This document shows, piece after piece, positions 34,083-42,998 of a stretch of DNA of 46,243 bases; the first letter of the stretch is position 1, and each line of letters begins with the position of its first letter. Below the pieces are notes generated by a model. It made no database searches. It was given only the letters and a program-made list of their open reading frames with translations, and was not told the DNA's origin. This DNA comes from PVC group bacterium (lineage in GTDB: Bacteria > Verrucomicrobiota > Kiritimatiellia > CAIKKV01 > CAITUY01). The position numbers and the translations under genes are program-made. The stretch covers positions 1 to 46,243 of the forward strand of contig CAMDCX010000012.1 in the NCBI GenBank assembly GCA_945890715.1, in the 5' to 3' direction.

Positions 34083-35177
34083 TCACGAAATTCGCATCGG
34101 CATCAGCACATAAATAAACGGAACATCGCACTTGATGACGCCGGGGCTCAGTTCATCCGTCAATTCGACATAAATCTCGTCATTCACCAGGTTCCGCAGG
34201 GGTTCCATAATGTATTCGGGATTAAAGGCCACCTGAATTTCCTTGGCATTGTACTTGATGGCCATGGATTCGTGGGCTTCGCCGACATCCGGGGATGACG
34301 CGCTGATTTTCAACTTGTTCTTCCCGAAGGTCAGCTTGATCGAACTGGATTTCTCGCTGGTCAGGAGCGCCACGCGTTTGAGAGCCGTCAATAACACTTC
34401 CCGATCCACGGCAATCCGTTGCTCACACTGCGCCGGAATCACCTGCCTGAAATTCGGATAGGTTCCCTCAATCAGCTTGGTCATCAACATAACATCATCA
34501 AACTCAAAACTGGCCTGATTTTTTCCCGCATGAACCTTGACCGTTCCCTCATCCTTCAAGATCCGAATCAACTCATTAATAGCCTTTGTGGGAACGATGA
34601 TTTCACATTCCGCCTCTTTGGGAAATTCCACTTCATTTTCCGTCAGTGCCAATCGCCGCCCATCCGTGGCGACCATCGTTAATTTACTTCCCTTAAAGCT
34701 CAGCAGGGTTCCATTCAGGATGAACCGGGTCTCATCCGTGGATGCGGCGTAAAAGGTCTTCTGCAGCATATCTTTGAGAATTTTCTGATCCAGGGTGAAG
34801 GTATGGCCCTCTTCGCTTTTTGCCATGGCGGGAAATTCATCATCCGGAAGCCCGTTAATCTTAAAAAAGGCGGATCCGCAGGTAATTGAAGCGGCATTTT
34901 TCTCGTCAATTTCAATTTCAATATTATCCGCAGGAAGTTCTCTGATAATGCTGAATAATCGTCGGGCGGGAAGTGTTGTGGCTCCGGTTTTCACAACCTG
35001 AGCTTCCACAGCGCAACGCATGGTCACTTCCATGTCCGTGGTGGTCATCCAGAGTTTGTTTTCCCTGACTTCCAAAAGAACATTCGAAAGAACCGGAAGG
35101 GTGGGTCTGACATTCACCACACCATGCACCATTTGAAGTCCCGTCATGACCGCATTTTTACTAATGACCAGTTTCAT
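34083..35177 (-). CDS. dnaN: DNA polymerase III sliding clamp (beta subunit)
   Basis: An ATG at 35177 preceded by AGGAGG gives 364 residues, the normal clamp length. The start MKLVISKNAVMTGLQMVHGV, central FSIIRELPADNIEI, and the end IYVLMPMRIS (the conserved M-P-M/hydrophobic pocket tail) identify DnaN. The ring slides on DNA and holds the polymerase. It lies downstream of dnaA on the same strand, as around many origins; recF does not follow. Confidence 0.96.
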   Translation of the reverse strand: MKLVISKNAVMTGLQMVHGVVNVRPTLPVLSNVLLEVRENKLWMTTTDMEVTMRCAVEAQVVKTGATTLPARRLFSIIRELPADNIEIEIDEKNAASITCGSAFFKINGLPDDEFPAMAKSEEGHTFTLDQKILKDMLQKTFYAASTDETRFILNGTLLSFKGSKLTMVATDGRRLALTENEVEFPKEAECEIIVPTKAINELIRILKDEGTVKVHAGKNQASFEFDDVMLMTKLIEGTYPNFRQVIPAQCEQRIAVDREVLLTALKRVALLTSEKSSSIKLTFGKNKLKISASSPDVGEAHESMAIKYNAKEIQVAFNPEYIMEPLRNLVNDEIYVELTDELSPGVIKCDVPFIYVLMPMRIS

Positions 35178-35423
35178 CAATCCTCCTGACACACTATCAA
35201 CACATGAAGAATAAGAATCTTATTCTATTTATCTAAACACTATCCGTATTATACCCTGTCAATAACATCAATAACTTCAAAACACCCTTGGTTTGCCTGA
35301 AAACAGGACTCGAAAAATCCGATCCGCCTGTTCATGACATCCCCCAATACTTTGAAGACAACAGTTGATAACATGCTTCTCCAGACTTACCAACACCATT
35401 TCTGCAAGTTATAAACACAGTTG
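35178..35423. other. dnaA-dnaN intergenic region, AT-rich, possible origin part
   Basis: About 245 bases carry an AT-rich stretch (35205-35285) and DnaA-box-like nonamers TTATAAACA (35409-35417) and TTGATAACA (35365-35373), each deviating from TTATNCACA. No protein is encoded. It may contain the dnaN promoter or an unwinding element. Confidence 0.3.
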
Positions 35424-36788
35424 TCAACTTTTCTTCTCCAATACCCGGGAGAGGTGGGAAACCGTCTGTCTGAGTTCGGAATTCGTTTCCATTTTTTTCT
35501 CCACGAGCCGACAGGCGTGAAGGATGGTGGCATGGGTTTTTCCGAAGGCGCCTCCGATTTCGGGAAGAGACGACGGGGTTAACGACCGGCAAAGATACAT
35601 GGCGACCTGTCTGGGCATGGTGATGACCGCCGGGCGGCGCTTGCTGGTCATATCGACCAACCTGATGTCGTAATAATCCGCCACGGTCTTCATGATCTGT
35701 TCGAAGGTGAGATCCTCCTGCTTTTCCTGGTCCAGGGTGTCGCGGAGCAGGGTTTCGAGGTCCTGGATGGTCAGGGGGCGGTTGATGAGTGAGGCATAGG
35801 AGGTGGCCCGGATGAGGGCACCTTCCAGGCGACGGATATTGGACCGGATGGTTTTGGCGATGAACAGGATGATTTCATCCGCATGCTTGAATCCGCTCAG
35901 GGCTTGTTTGTTCCGCAGGATGGCAATGCGGGTTTCAAGATCCGGTGGCTGAAGTTCGGTGACTAACCCCCATTCAAACCGGGTGACCAGCCGTTGTTCA
36001 AGACCCTGGATTTCACTGGCGGGCTTATCGCTGGTCAGCACAATCTGTTTATGGGCATCGAACAGAGCGTTGAAAGTGTGGAAAAATTCCTCCTGCATCC
36101 GTTCCTTACCCGCCAGGAAATGAATGTCGTCAATCAGCAATAGATCCATGCCCCTGTATTTTTTTCGGAACTGAACCAGGGATTTATTCTGCAACGCATC
36201 AATATATTCGTTTGTGAAGGTTTCAGAGGAAAGATAGGCGATTCTTGCATTGGAGTTTTTCAACACATGATGACCAATCGCCTGCATCAAATGGGTTTTA
36301 CCGAGCCCGGAGCCGCCGTAGATAAACAGGGGGTTATAGGCGCGGGCAGGGGATTGTGCCACGGCCAAGGCAGCGGCATGGCCGAAATTATTCGAGGAGC
36401 CTACTACGAAATCATCGAAGGTGAACCGGGGGTTGAAAACGGGATTGCCGCCTGTCCGGGGTGCGGCGGGATGACGGCGCGTGGCCGGCTTGGTTTCGGC
36501 CACCGGCTCCACCTCTTCGGGAAGCGGTGTGGTGCGACGCCCGATCGCGAACGTAATGGTATAAGATTCCCCGGAAACCGCTGTGACGGCTGACTGAATC
36601 AAGGAGAGATAATTTTCCTCGAGCCAGGTCTGGTAAAAATTATTTCCAACCATCAACGAGAGCGTTCGATCTTCCAGGGCTCCGGGTTCGATGACCTCAA
36701 TCCATCGGGAAAAAACATCTGGATGCAACACCTTCCGAAGATGGTCGCATGCCGCCCGCCATATTGTCTGCGCATTATTTACTGACAC
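35424..36788 (-). CDS. dnaA: Chromosomal replication initiator DnaA
   Basis: The GTG at 36788 (GGAAGGAG upstream) gives 454 residues beginning VSVNNAQTIWRAACDHL; the ATG 18 codons earlier has no ribosome site. Domain I is followed by the AAA+ domain with YGGSGLGKTHLMQAIGHH (about 157) and LLLIDDIHFLAGKERMQEEF. Domain IV has the DnaA signature LPEIGGAFGKTHATILHACR, which reads DnaA boxes. It opens the origin in its ATP form. dnaN follows. Confidence 0.97.
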   Translation of the reverse strand: MSVNNAQTIWRAACDHLRKVLHPDVFSRWIEVIEPGALEDRTLSLMVGNNFYQTWLEENYLSLIQSAVTAVSGESYTITFAIGRRTTPLPEEVEPVAETKPATRRHPAAPRTGGNPVFNPRFTFDDFVVGSSNNFGHAAALAVAQSPARAYNPLFIYGGSGLGKTHLMQAIGHHVLKNSNARIAYLSSETFTNEYIDALQNKSLVQFRKKYRGMDLLLIDDIHFLAGKERMQEEFFHTFNALFDAHKQIVLTSDKPASEIQGLEQRLVTRFEWGLVTELQPPDLETRIAILRNKQALSGFKHADEIILFIAKTIRSNIRRLEGALIRATSYASLINRPLTIQDLETLLRDTLDQEKQEDLTFEQIMKTVADYYDIRLVDMTSKRRPAVITMPRQVAMYLCRSLTPSSLPEIGGAFGKTHATILHACRLVEKKMETNSELRQTVSHLSRVLEKKS

Positions 36789-37370
36789 AGTAATTCTCCT
36801 TCCCGGAGTCCTGCTTACCCAGAACACACCAGGAAAATCCAAAATTTACAGACACAAAACCAGCCGCCCAAAGGTCAGCATCAATAACAATCATGTTTTA
36901 CGGGCTCCAAACAAGTTGCTATGACTTATTAACAGGTTGTTAACAGTCCCGCATTTCTCATCTCTTGAACCCGCTGACGCAGGACAATAGGGAAGAAAAA
37001 CAAAGCAGGCAAGGGGTTTTATGAGATTTCTTTTTGTTTTGTTTCACCTACGACAGGTAGTTATTTTATAGCTCCTGGTACACCATATGTAGCGTTAATG
37101 CTCCTTTATCCCTTTAATTCTAGAAGAAGATTTTAGACCGGTGATTGAGCGGGGAGGGTGGCGCAACGGCCTAACACAGTTCTAACCTATTTGTTTTGAA
37201 GGGTATGCAGATTGAAAGAAATTAACAGCCCCCCTGGGAAGAGGGGGGTGCCCTTGAATAATCGAAAAAAAACGTCTGGCACCGGGCGGGAAATTGCTTT
37301 CGGATACAATAAATCAAGCCGTTGGTTCGTTTAAGCTTCTAACCTTCAACCCTATTTAAGGAGAGAGATA
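36789..37370. other. 582-base region upstream of dnaA, candidate oriC
   Basis: No coding frame is credible here. It holds tandem TTATTAACA (36926-36934) and TTGTTAACA (36937-36945), spaced exactly 11 bases (one helical turn), which resemble relaxed DnaA boxes, and AT-rich tracts around 37020-37130. A C6/G6 hairpin lies near 37230-37250. dnaA and the Spy-like gene diverge from it. Confidence 0.4.
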
Positions 37371-37913
37371 ATGAAAAGACTGACGATGATGACGGGATGT
37401 TTGATCGGGCTTGTGGCCGTGAGTGTGGCTCAGGACAAGCCGGCGGGGCAAAAGGAGCGACGCATGGATCGGCATCCCGGCATGGACATGGGCCCGATGG
37501 AGGGCGATATGCCGATGATGAAGATGCGCAAGGAGCTTGACCTCACCAAGGACCAGATAAAACAGATGCAGGGTCTCTTTTCGGGCTCCACAAACGAGAT
37601 GAAAGGACTGCACGCCCGGATGCAGGAAGCGGCCAAGGCTCAGGCGGAATTGATGAATCAGGACATGCCGGATGAAGAAGCCGTTTTGAAGGGCGCGGAT
37701 GAGATTGCCAAAATTCGCGCTGAGATTGGCCGTCTCCGCCTGAAGCAAATGCTGGAGACCCGCAAGATTCTTACTCCGGAACAGCGCGCAAAGATGCGGG
37801 AGAAGATGAAGGCCAAAATCCAAAAAAACCGAACCGAGGGAGGCCGCATGAAGCGTCATGATCGCAATTCAGAGGGCAAGCCTGAGGGCGATTCTCAAGG
37901 CAAGGCGCAGTAA
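37371..37913 (+). CDS. Periplasmic Spy/CpxP-like LTxxQ protein
   Basis: This 180-residue protein has a signal peptide (MTGCLIGLVAVSVAQ) and a strong ribosome site (AAGGAGAG). The mature part is Met- and charge-rich with two LTxxQ motifs, LTKDQIKQM and LTPEQRAKM, as in Spy/CpxP/ZraP periplasmic chaperones and metal sensors. The N-terminus is rich in Met and His (MDRHPGMDMGPMEGDMPMM), which could bind metal. It is a single gene with its own terminator. Confidence 0.78.
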   Translation: MKRLTMMTGCLIGLVAVSVAQDKPAGQKERRMDRHPGMDMGPMEGDMPMMKMRKELDLTKDQIKQMQGLFSGSTNEMKGLHARMQEAAKAQAELMNQDMPDEEAVLKGADEIAKIRAEIGRLRLKQMLETRKILTPEQRAKMREKMKAKIQKNRTEGGRMKRHDRNSEGKPEGDSQGKAQ

Positions 37914-37931
37914 CCAGGTGGCAATAAAAAA

Positions 37932-37963
37932 ACGCCCCGGATTTTACTCCGGGGCGTTTTTTT
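37932..37963 (+). terminator. Terminator after the Spy-like gene, probably bidirectional
   Basis: ACGCCCCGGA and TCCGGGGCGT form a perfect stem with loop TTTTAC, then seven T. The A run on the left lets it also end ppdK transcripts from the other side. Confidence 0.92.
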
Positions 37964-37985
37964 GTCTTTCGACAGGCAGGCCTGC

Positions 37986-40709
37986 TTAGCCCTGCAGCGC
38001 CGCGTGAGCGGCCGACAGGCGCGCGATCGGCACGCGATAGGGGCTGCAGCTGACGTAGTTCAAGCCGGTCTTGAAGCAGAACCGCACCGATTCAGGATCT
38101 CCACCCTGTTCGCCGCAGATTCCCACTTTGAGGGCCTTCTTGGTCTGACGTCCTTTTTCCACCGAGATCTTGATCAGTTGACCCACGCCATCCTGGTCAA
38201 TGGTCTGGAACGGATCCGCCGGAATGATCTTTTGTTCCAGGTAATCATTCATGAAACCGCCGATATCGTCACGGCTGAATCCGAAGGTCATCTGAGTCAG
38301 ATCATTGGTTCCAAACGAGAAGAAATCCGCTTCCTTCGCCATGCGGTCCGCGAGTAACGCGGCGCGGGGAATCTCGATCATCGTCCCGAACAGATACGGG
38401 ATGGAATCGAGTTTCTTGCGCTGGATCACATCCTCGTAGATGCGTGTGACGATGGCTTTCTGGTGCTTCAGCTCGTTCATGTCGCAGGTGACCGGGATCA
38501 TGATTTCCGGATGGCAGTGCTTGCCGCTCTTGATGAGCTCCGCCGCCGCCTCGAAGATCGCCCGAATCTGCATTTCCGTGATTTCCGGGTAGGTGATGCC
38601 TAGTCGCACGCCGCGATGGCCCATCATGGGATTGGACTCATGAAGCGCTTCGCCACGGGCCTGAACCTCTTTGGGGCTGATGCCGAGGCTGGTGGCCAGT
38701 TCCTTCTGCTTGACCGGGCTCTGCGGGACGAATTCATGCAGTGGCGGGTCGAGAAGGCGTACGGTCACGGGCAGGCCATCCATGGCGGCGAGCGTGGCCT
38801 TGATGTCGCTCTTCACGAAGCGGAAGAGTTTCTTCAGGACCGCCGTACGCTCTGCCACGGAGGAGCTCAGGATCATCTTGCGGAGCAGGAACAAAGGTTC
38901 ATCACTGCCCTTGCCGTAGAACATATGTTCCGTACGGAACAGGCCGATGCCCTCGGCGCCAAAGGCGCGGGCCTTGCGGGCATCTTCCGCCGTGTCGGCA
39001 TTCGCGCGCACCCCCATGGTGCGGAACTTGTCGACCATCTTCATGAACTGCTGGAAACGCGGGTTCTCCGAAGAATCCACCAGGGGCACTTTGCCGCTGT
39101 ACACATGGCCGCGGGTTCCGTTCAGGGTCACTAGCGCGCCTTCCTTTAGCGTCACGCTGCCAACGACGAGCGTTTTCTTCTGGGCATTCACATGCATGCC
39201 ACCTGCGCCCACGATACAGCACTTGCCCCAGCCGCGGGCCACGAGCGCCGCATGACTGGTCATGCCGCCACGGGCGGTCAGGATGCCCTCGGCCGCACGC
39301 ATTCCCTCGACGTCCTCGGGATTGGTTTCTTCGCGAACCAGAATGACCGTTTTGCCGGCCTTGGCTTGCGTGACGGCTTCCTGAGCCGTGAACACGATGT
39401 GGCCGCAGGCGCCGCCGGGTCCCGCAGGGAGTCCCTTGCAGAGCAACTTGGCCATGATTTCAGCCTTCGGATCCACAATCGGGTGGAGCAGCTCGTCGAG
39501 CTGGGCGGGTTTCAGGCGCAGCACGGCGGTTTTCTCGTCGATCAGTTTCTCGCCCAGCATGTCCATGGACATGTTCAAGGCCGCCGTACCGGTGCGCTTG
39601 CCGCTGCGGCACTGGAGCATGTACAGCGTGCCTTCCTGAATGGTGAACTCGATATCCTGCATATCCTTGTAATGCTTCTCAAGGGCATTGCGGATCTTGA
39701 GCAGTTCCTTGTAGATCGAGGGCATCTGCTCCTCGAGCGACTGAAGGTGCTTGTTCTGGTCGTTCTTGGTGTCGTTGTTCAGGGGGCTGGGGGTCCGGAT
39801 ACCGGCCACCACGTCTTCGCCCTGAGCATTGATCAGCCATTCGCCATAGAACTTATTTTCGCCGGTGGCCGGGTTCCGGGTGAAGGCCACGCCGGTGGCG
39901 GAGGTGTTGCCCATGTTACCGAACACCATAGCCTGAACATTGACGGCCGTACCCCAGATATCCGGAATGGACTCAATGCGGCGGTAGGAGATCGCGCGCT
40001 TGCCGTTCCAGCTCTTGAACACGGCTCCAACGCCGCCCCACATCTGGGCCATCGGATCATCCGGGAAGGCCTTGCCGAGCGCCTTCTTGACGCGCTCCTT
40101 AAATTTCTCGCACAGGATCTTCAGATCATCGGCCGTCATATCGGTGTCGGACTTGTAGCCCTTCTTGGCCTTAAGCTCGTGCATGATGCCTTCCAGCTGC
40201 ATCCGGATGCCCTTGCCTTCGGCGGGTTCGAGGCCCTCGGACTTCTCCATCACCACGTCGGAATACATCATAATTAAGCGGCGATAGGAGTCGTACACGA
40301 AGCGCTCATTGCCGGTTTTGGCAATCAGGCCGGGAATGGTCTTGGTGCACAGACCCACGTTCAGGACGGTTTCCATCATGCCCGGCATGGAGGTGCGGGC
40401 GCCGGATCGGCAGGATACCAGAAGGGGATTCTGGGGGTCGCCGAACTTCAAGCCCATATCGGCTTCCATCTGGCGAAGCGCAACATCCACCTGCTCGGTC
40501 AGGACTTTTGGAAATTTGGATTTATTCGCGAAGAAATCGTTGCAACAATCCGTTGAAACGGTGAACCCGGCCGGGACGGGAAGCCCCAGATGGCACATCT
40601 CGGCGAGATTCGCGCCCTTGCCGCCCAAGAGGTTCTTGTCACTCGCGCCGCCCTCGGTTTTGCCGGGGCCGAAACTATACACATACTTCTTTGCACTATT
40701 CGATGCCAT
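37986..40709 (-). CDS. ppdK: Pyruvate, phosphate dikinase
   Basis: An ATG at 40709 with AGGAG nine bases upstream gives 907 residues, typical for the family. The ATP-grasp domain begins VYSFGPGKTEGG and GGKGANLAEM. The phosphohistidine domain has GGMTSHAALVARGWGKCCIV. The C-terminal TIM barrel has FGTNDLTQM and the Cys motif VGICGEQGG. It interconverts pyruvate, ATP and phosphate with PEP, AMP and pyrophosphate, serving glycolysis or gluconeogenesis. It is divergent from tkt. Confidence 0.96.
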   Translation of the reverse strand: MASNSAKKYVYSFGPGKTEGGASDKNLLGGKGANLAEMCHLGLPVPAGFTVSTDCCNDFFANKSKFPKVLTEQVDVALRQMEADMGLKFGDPQNPLLVSCRSGARTSMPGMMETVLNVGLCTKTIPGLIAKTGNERFVYDSYRRLIMMYSDVVMEKSEGLEPAEGKGIRMQLEGIMHELKAKKGYKSDTDMTADDLKILCEKFKERVKKALGKAFPDDPMAQMWGGVGAVFKSWNGKRAISYRRIESIPDIWGTAVNVQAMVFGNMGNTSATGVAFTRNPATGENKFYGEWLINAQGEDVVAGIRTPSPLNNDTKNDQNKHLQSLEEQMPSIYKELLKIRNALEKHYKDMQDIEFTIQEGTLYMLQCRSGKRTGTAALNMSMDMLGEKLIDEKTAVLRLKPAQLDELLHPIVDPKAEIMAKLLCKGLPAGPGGACGHIVFTAQEAVTQAKAGKTVILVREETNPEDVEGMRAAEGILTARGGMTSHAALVARGWGKCCIVGAGGMHVNAQKKTLVVGSVTLKEGALVTLNGTRGHVYSGKVPLVDSSENPRFQQFMKMVDKFRTMGVRANADTAEDARKARAFGAEGIGLFRTEHMFYGKGSDEPLFLLRKMILSSSVAERTAVLKKLFRFVKSDIKATLAAMDGLPVTVRLLDPPLHEFVPQSPVKQKELATSLGISPKEVQARGEALHESNPMMGHRGVRLGITYPEITEMQIRAIFEAAAELIKSGKHCHPEIMIPVTCDMNELKHQKAIVTRIYEDVIQRKKLDSIPYLFGTMIEIPRAALLADRMAKEADFFSFGTNDLTQMTFGFSRDDIGGFMNDYLEQKIIPADPFQTIDQDGVGQLIKISVEKGRQTKKALKVGICGEQGGDPESVRFCFKTGLNYVSCSPYRVPIARLSAAHAALQG

Positions 40710-41001
40710 TGCTACGTACTCCTGTTTATGTTGTATCGCACCGTTTTTGCGGCACGACGTGTCAAACTGAACTCTCAAAACGGATCATGGCGAAGCCGGG
40801 CGGCGTTCGAGTCACACACAAAAACACGCGTCCGGCATAATCCGGCCACGAGGAAAGTCGTGACAGGGGCTCGCCGACCGCGCGAAATGCGGACTGGACA
40901 ACCGAACTTGAATCGCTACGATTAACCGGCGCAATATATTGGATGAAGTGTAACATCGCAAGGCGTTTCTTGCGAGTCATGAAAAATGAGGAGAATCCGG
41001 T

Positions 41002-42990
41002 GTGAGTAAAACTTTGAGTCTGGCGGCAAACACCATTCGCGGTCTCGCGATGGACGGCGTTCAAAAAGCGAATTCAGGACATCCCGGCATGCCGATGGGA
41101 ATGGCGGATGTGGCCGCCGTGCTCTTCCTGAAACATCTTAATCATTGCCCCTCGCGTCCGGATTGGGCGAATCGGGACCGGTTTTTGCTTTCGGGTGGAC
41201 ACGGCTCAATGCTGTTGTACAGCATGCTGCACCTGAGTGGATACGCATTGCCCCTGGATGAATTGAAGCAGTTCCGTCAATGGGGCAGCAAAACCCCGGG
41301 TCACCCCGAGTACGGCCACACGGTCGGAGTGGAAGCCACCTCAGGTCCCCTGGGGCAGGGGTGCGGCATGGGAACCGGGATGGCGCTTGCCGAGCGCATG
41401 ATGGCCGCCCGGTTCAACAGCGGAGTCTATACCCCCGTGGATCACCAGACGTATGTGTTCTGCGGCGATGGCGATATGATGGAGGGCATTTCGCATGAGG
41501 TGTTTTCGTTCGCCGGTCACCTCGGCCTGAACAAGCTGGTTGTTTTTTATGACAGCAATCACATCACCATCGAGGGCGACACGGATCTGTCCTACAGCGA
41601 TGATGTGCGCAAGCGCTTCGTCGGGTATAAGTGGAATGTTCTCGAAATTGACGGGCATAATTATGAGGAAATCGACAAGGCAATCCTCACCGCCAAGGCC
41701 GAGAAGGATCGTCCGACCCTGATCATTACCCATACGCACATCGCGCAGGGTTCTCCGCATTTGCATGATTCCCACAAGGCACATGGTGAGCCCCTGGGCG
41801 TGGAAGAGGTCAAGGCGACCAAGAAGGCTCTGGGTATGCCGGAAGACCAGGATTTCTATGTTCCCGATGCCGTGCGCGACCTGTTTGCCGCGCGTGCCCG
41901 AGAAATGGAGTCCAAGGTTTCGGGATGGGAAGCGGATTTCAAAAAGTACGCCGCCGCCTATCCCGAGCAGGCCAAATTGTATGATGTTTGTCTGAAGCAG
42001 GTTCTCCCGGCTGACCTCGAGAAGCAAATGCCGGTTTTTGACAAACCCGAGGCTACGCGCGTGTCTTCCGGAAAGGTGATGCAGAAGATTGCCAAGGCCA
42101 TGCCCTGGTTCGTGGGTGGCGCGGCGGATCTGGCGCCGAGCACGAAGACGTTCCTGGACGGATTCGCCTCGGTGTTGCCGGGCAAGTTCGAGGGGCGCAA
42201 TCTACACTTCGGTATTCGGGAACTGGGCATGTCGGCCATTCTCAATGGAATGCAGCTTCATGGTGGATTCCGCGTGTATGGCTCGACGTTCTTTGTGTTT
42301 TCGGATTACTGTCGGCCCACGATTCGCGTGGCGGCGTTGATGAACCTGCCGACGGTATATGTGTTCACCCATGATAGTTTCCACGTGGGCGAAGACGGCC
42401 CGACGCATGAACCCATCGAGCAGATCGCCAGCTGGCGTTGTATGCCCAATGTGTCAGTGATCCGGCCTGCCGATCCCACCGAGGCGGCCGCCGCCTGGCT
42501 CGCCGCATTGAAGAACACAACCGGCCCGACGCTGCTTCTGATGACTCGCCAGAACTTGCCGGTGCTTGACAGGACGGTTTATCCGGCTGCCTCAAATCTT
42601 GAGAAGGGCGCCTACACGCTTTGGCAGAGCGGCGAGGGGACCCCCGACCTGATCCTCATCGGAACCGGCTCGGAAGTGAGCCTGGCTCTGGATGCGGCGA
42701 AGGAGCTGGCCAAGGAAGGCAAAAATGTGCGCGTCGTCAGTATGCCGTCCTGGGATCTGTTTGAAAAGCAGAGTGCCGACTACAAGGCGACCGTGCTGCC
42801 GACCGACTGCAAGAAGCGGTTGGCGATTGAGGCGGGGTCCTCCTTTGGATGGTCGAAGTATGTCGGCTGCAAGGGACGTACCCTCTGCGTGGATCACTTC
42901 GGGGCCTCCGCCCCGGCCAAAACCATTGCCGAGAAATTCGGCTACACCACCGCGAATGTGGTGAAGCTCGCGAAGGAAGTATTGGGTTAA
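41002..42990 (+). CDS. tkt: Transketolase
   Basis: This 662-residue protein starts at a GTG preceded by GAGGAG. The thiamine-diphosphate motif is GDGDMMEGISHEVFSFAGHL, and substrate loops NSGHPGMPMGMADV, GPLGQGCGMGTGMA and THDSFHVGEDGPTHEPIEQ are intact. It moves two-carbon units in the pentose phosphate pathway. It precedes murA by eight bases and is probably cotranscribed with it. Confidence 0.97.
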   Translation: MSKTLSLAANTIRGLAMDGVQKANSGHPGMPMGMADVAAVLFLKHLNHCPSRPDWANRDRFLLSGGHGSMLLYSMLHLSGYALPLDELKQFRQWGSKTPGHPEYGHTVGVEATSGPLGQGCGMGTGMALAERMMAARFNSGVYTPVDHQTYVFCGDGDMMEGISHEVFSFAGHLGLNKLVVFYDSNHITIEGDTDLSYSDDVRKRFVGYKWNVLEIDGHNYEEIDKAILTAKAEKDRPTLIITHTHIAQGSPHLHDSHKAHGEPLGVEEVKATKKALGMPEDQDFYVPDAVRDLFAARAREMESKVSGWEADFKKYAAAYPEQAKLYDVCLKQVLPADLEKQMPVFDKPEATRVSSGKVMQKIAKAMPWFVGGAADLAPSTKTFLDGFASVLPGKFEGRNLHFGIRELGMSAILNGMQLHGGFRVYGSTFFVFSDYCRPTIRVAALMNLPTVYVFTHDSFHVGEDGPTHEPIEQIASWRCMPNVSVIRPADPTEAAAAWLAALKNTTGPTLLLMTRQNLPVLDRTVYPAASNLEKGAYTLWQSGEGTPDLILIGTGSEVSLALDAAKELAKEGKNVRVVSMPSWDLFEKQSADYKATVLPTDCKKRLAIEAGSSFGWSKYVGCKGRTLCVDHFGASAPAKTIAEKFGYTTANVVKLAKEVLG

Positions 42991-42998
42991 TCAGACCC

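Noticed and set aside
37276-37299. Sigma54-like TGGCAC...TTGC before the Spy-like gene
   Set aside because: The GG and GC elements are 16 bases apart instead of 10, so the holoenzyme could not bind both.
39192-40277. 361-codon frame opposite ppdK
   Set aside because: It lies fully within the conserved dikinase gene and its translation shows no domain; it is a high-GC shadow.
40840-40900. RNase P-RNA-like GAGGAAAGTC between ppdK and tkt
   Set aside because: Only a short motif matches and the gap is too small for the whole RNA with its conserved 3' half.
42377-42390. parS-like TTTCCACGTGGGC in tkt
   Set aside because: Only the central CCACGTGG is present; the outer arms do not match the consensus.
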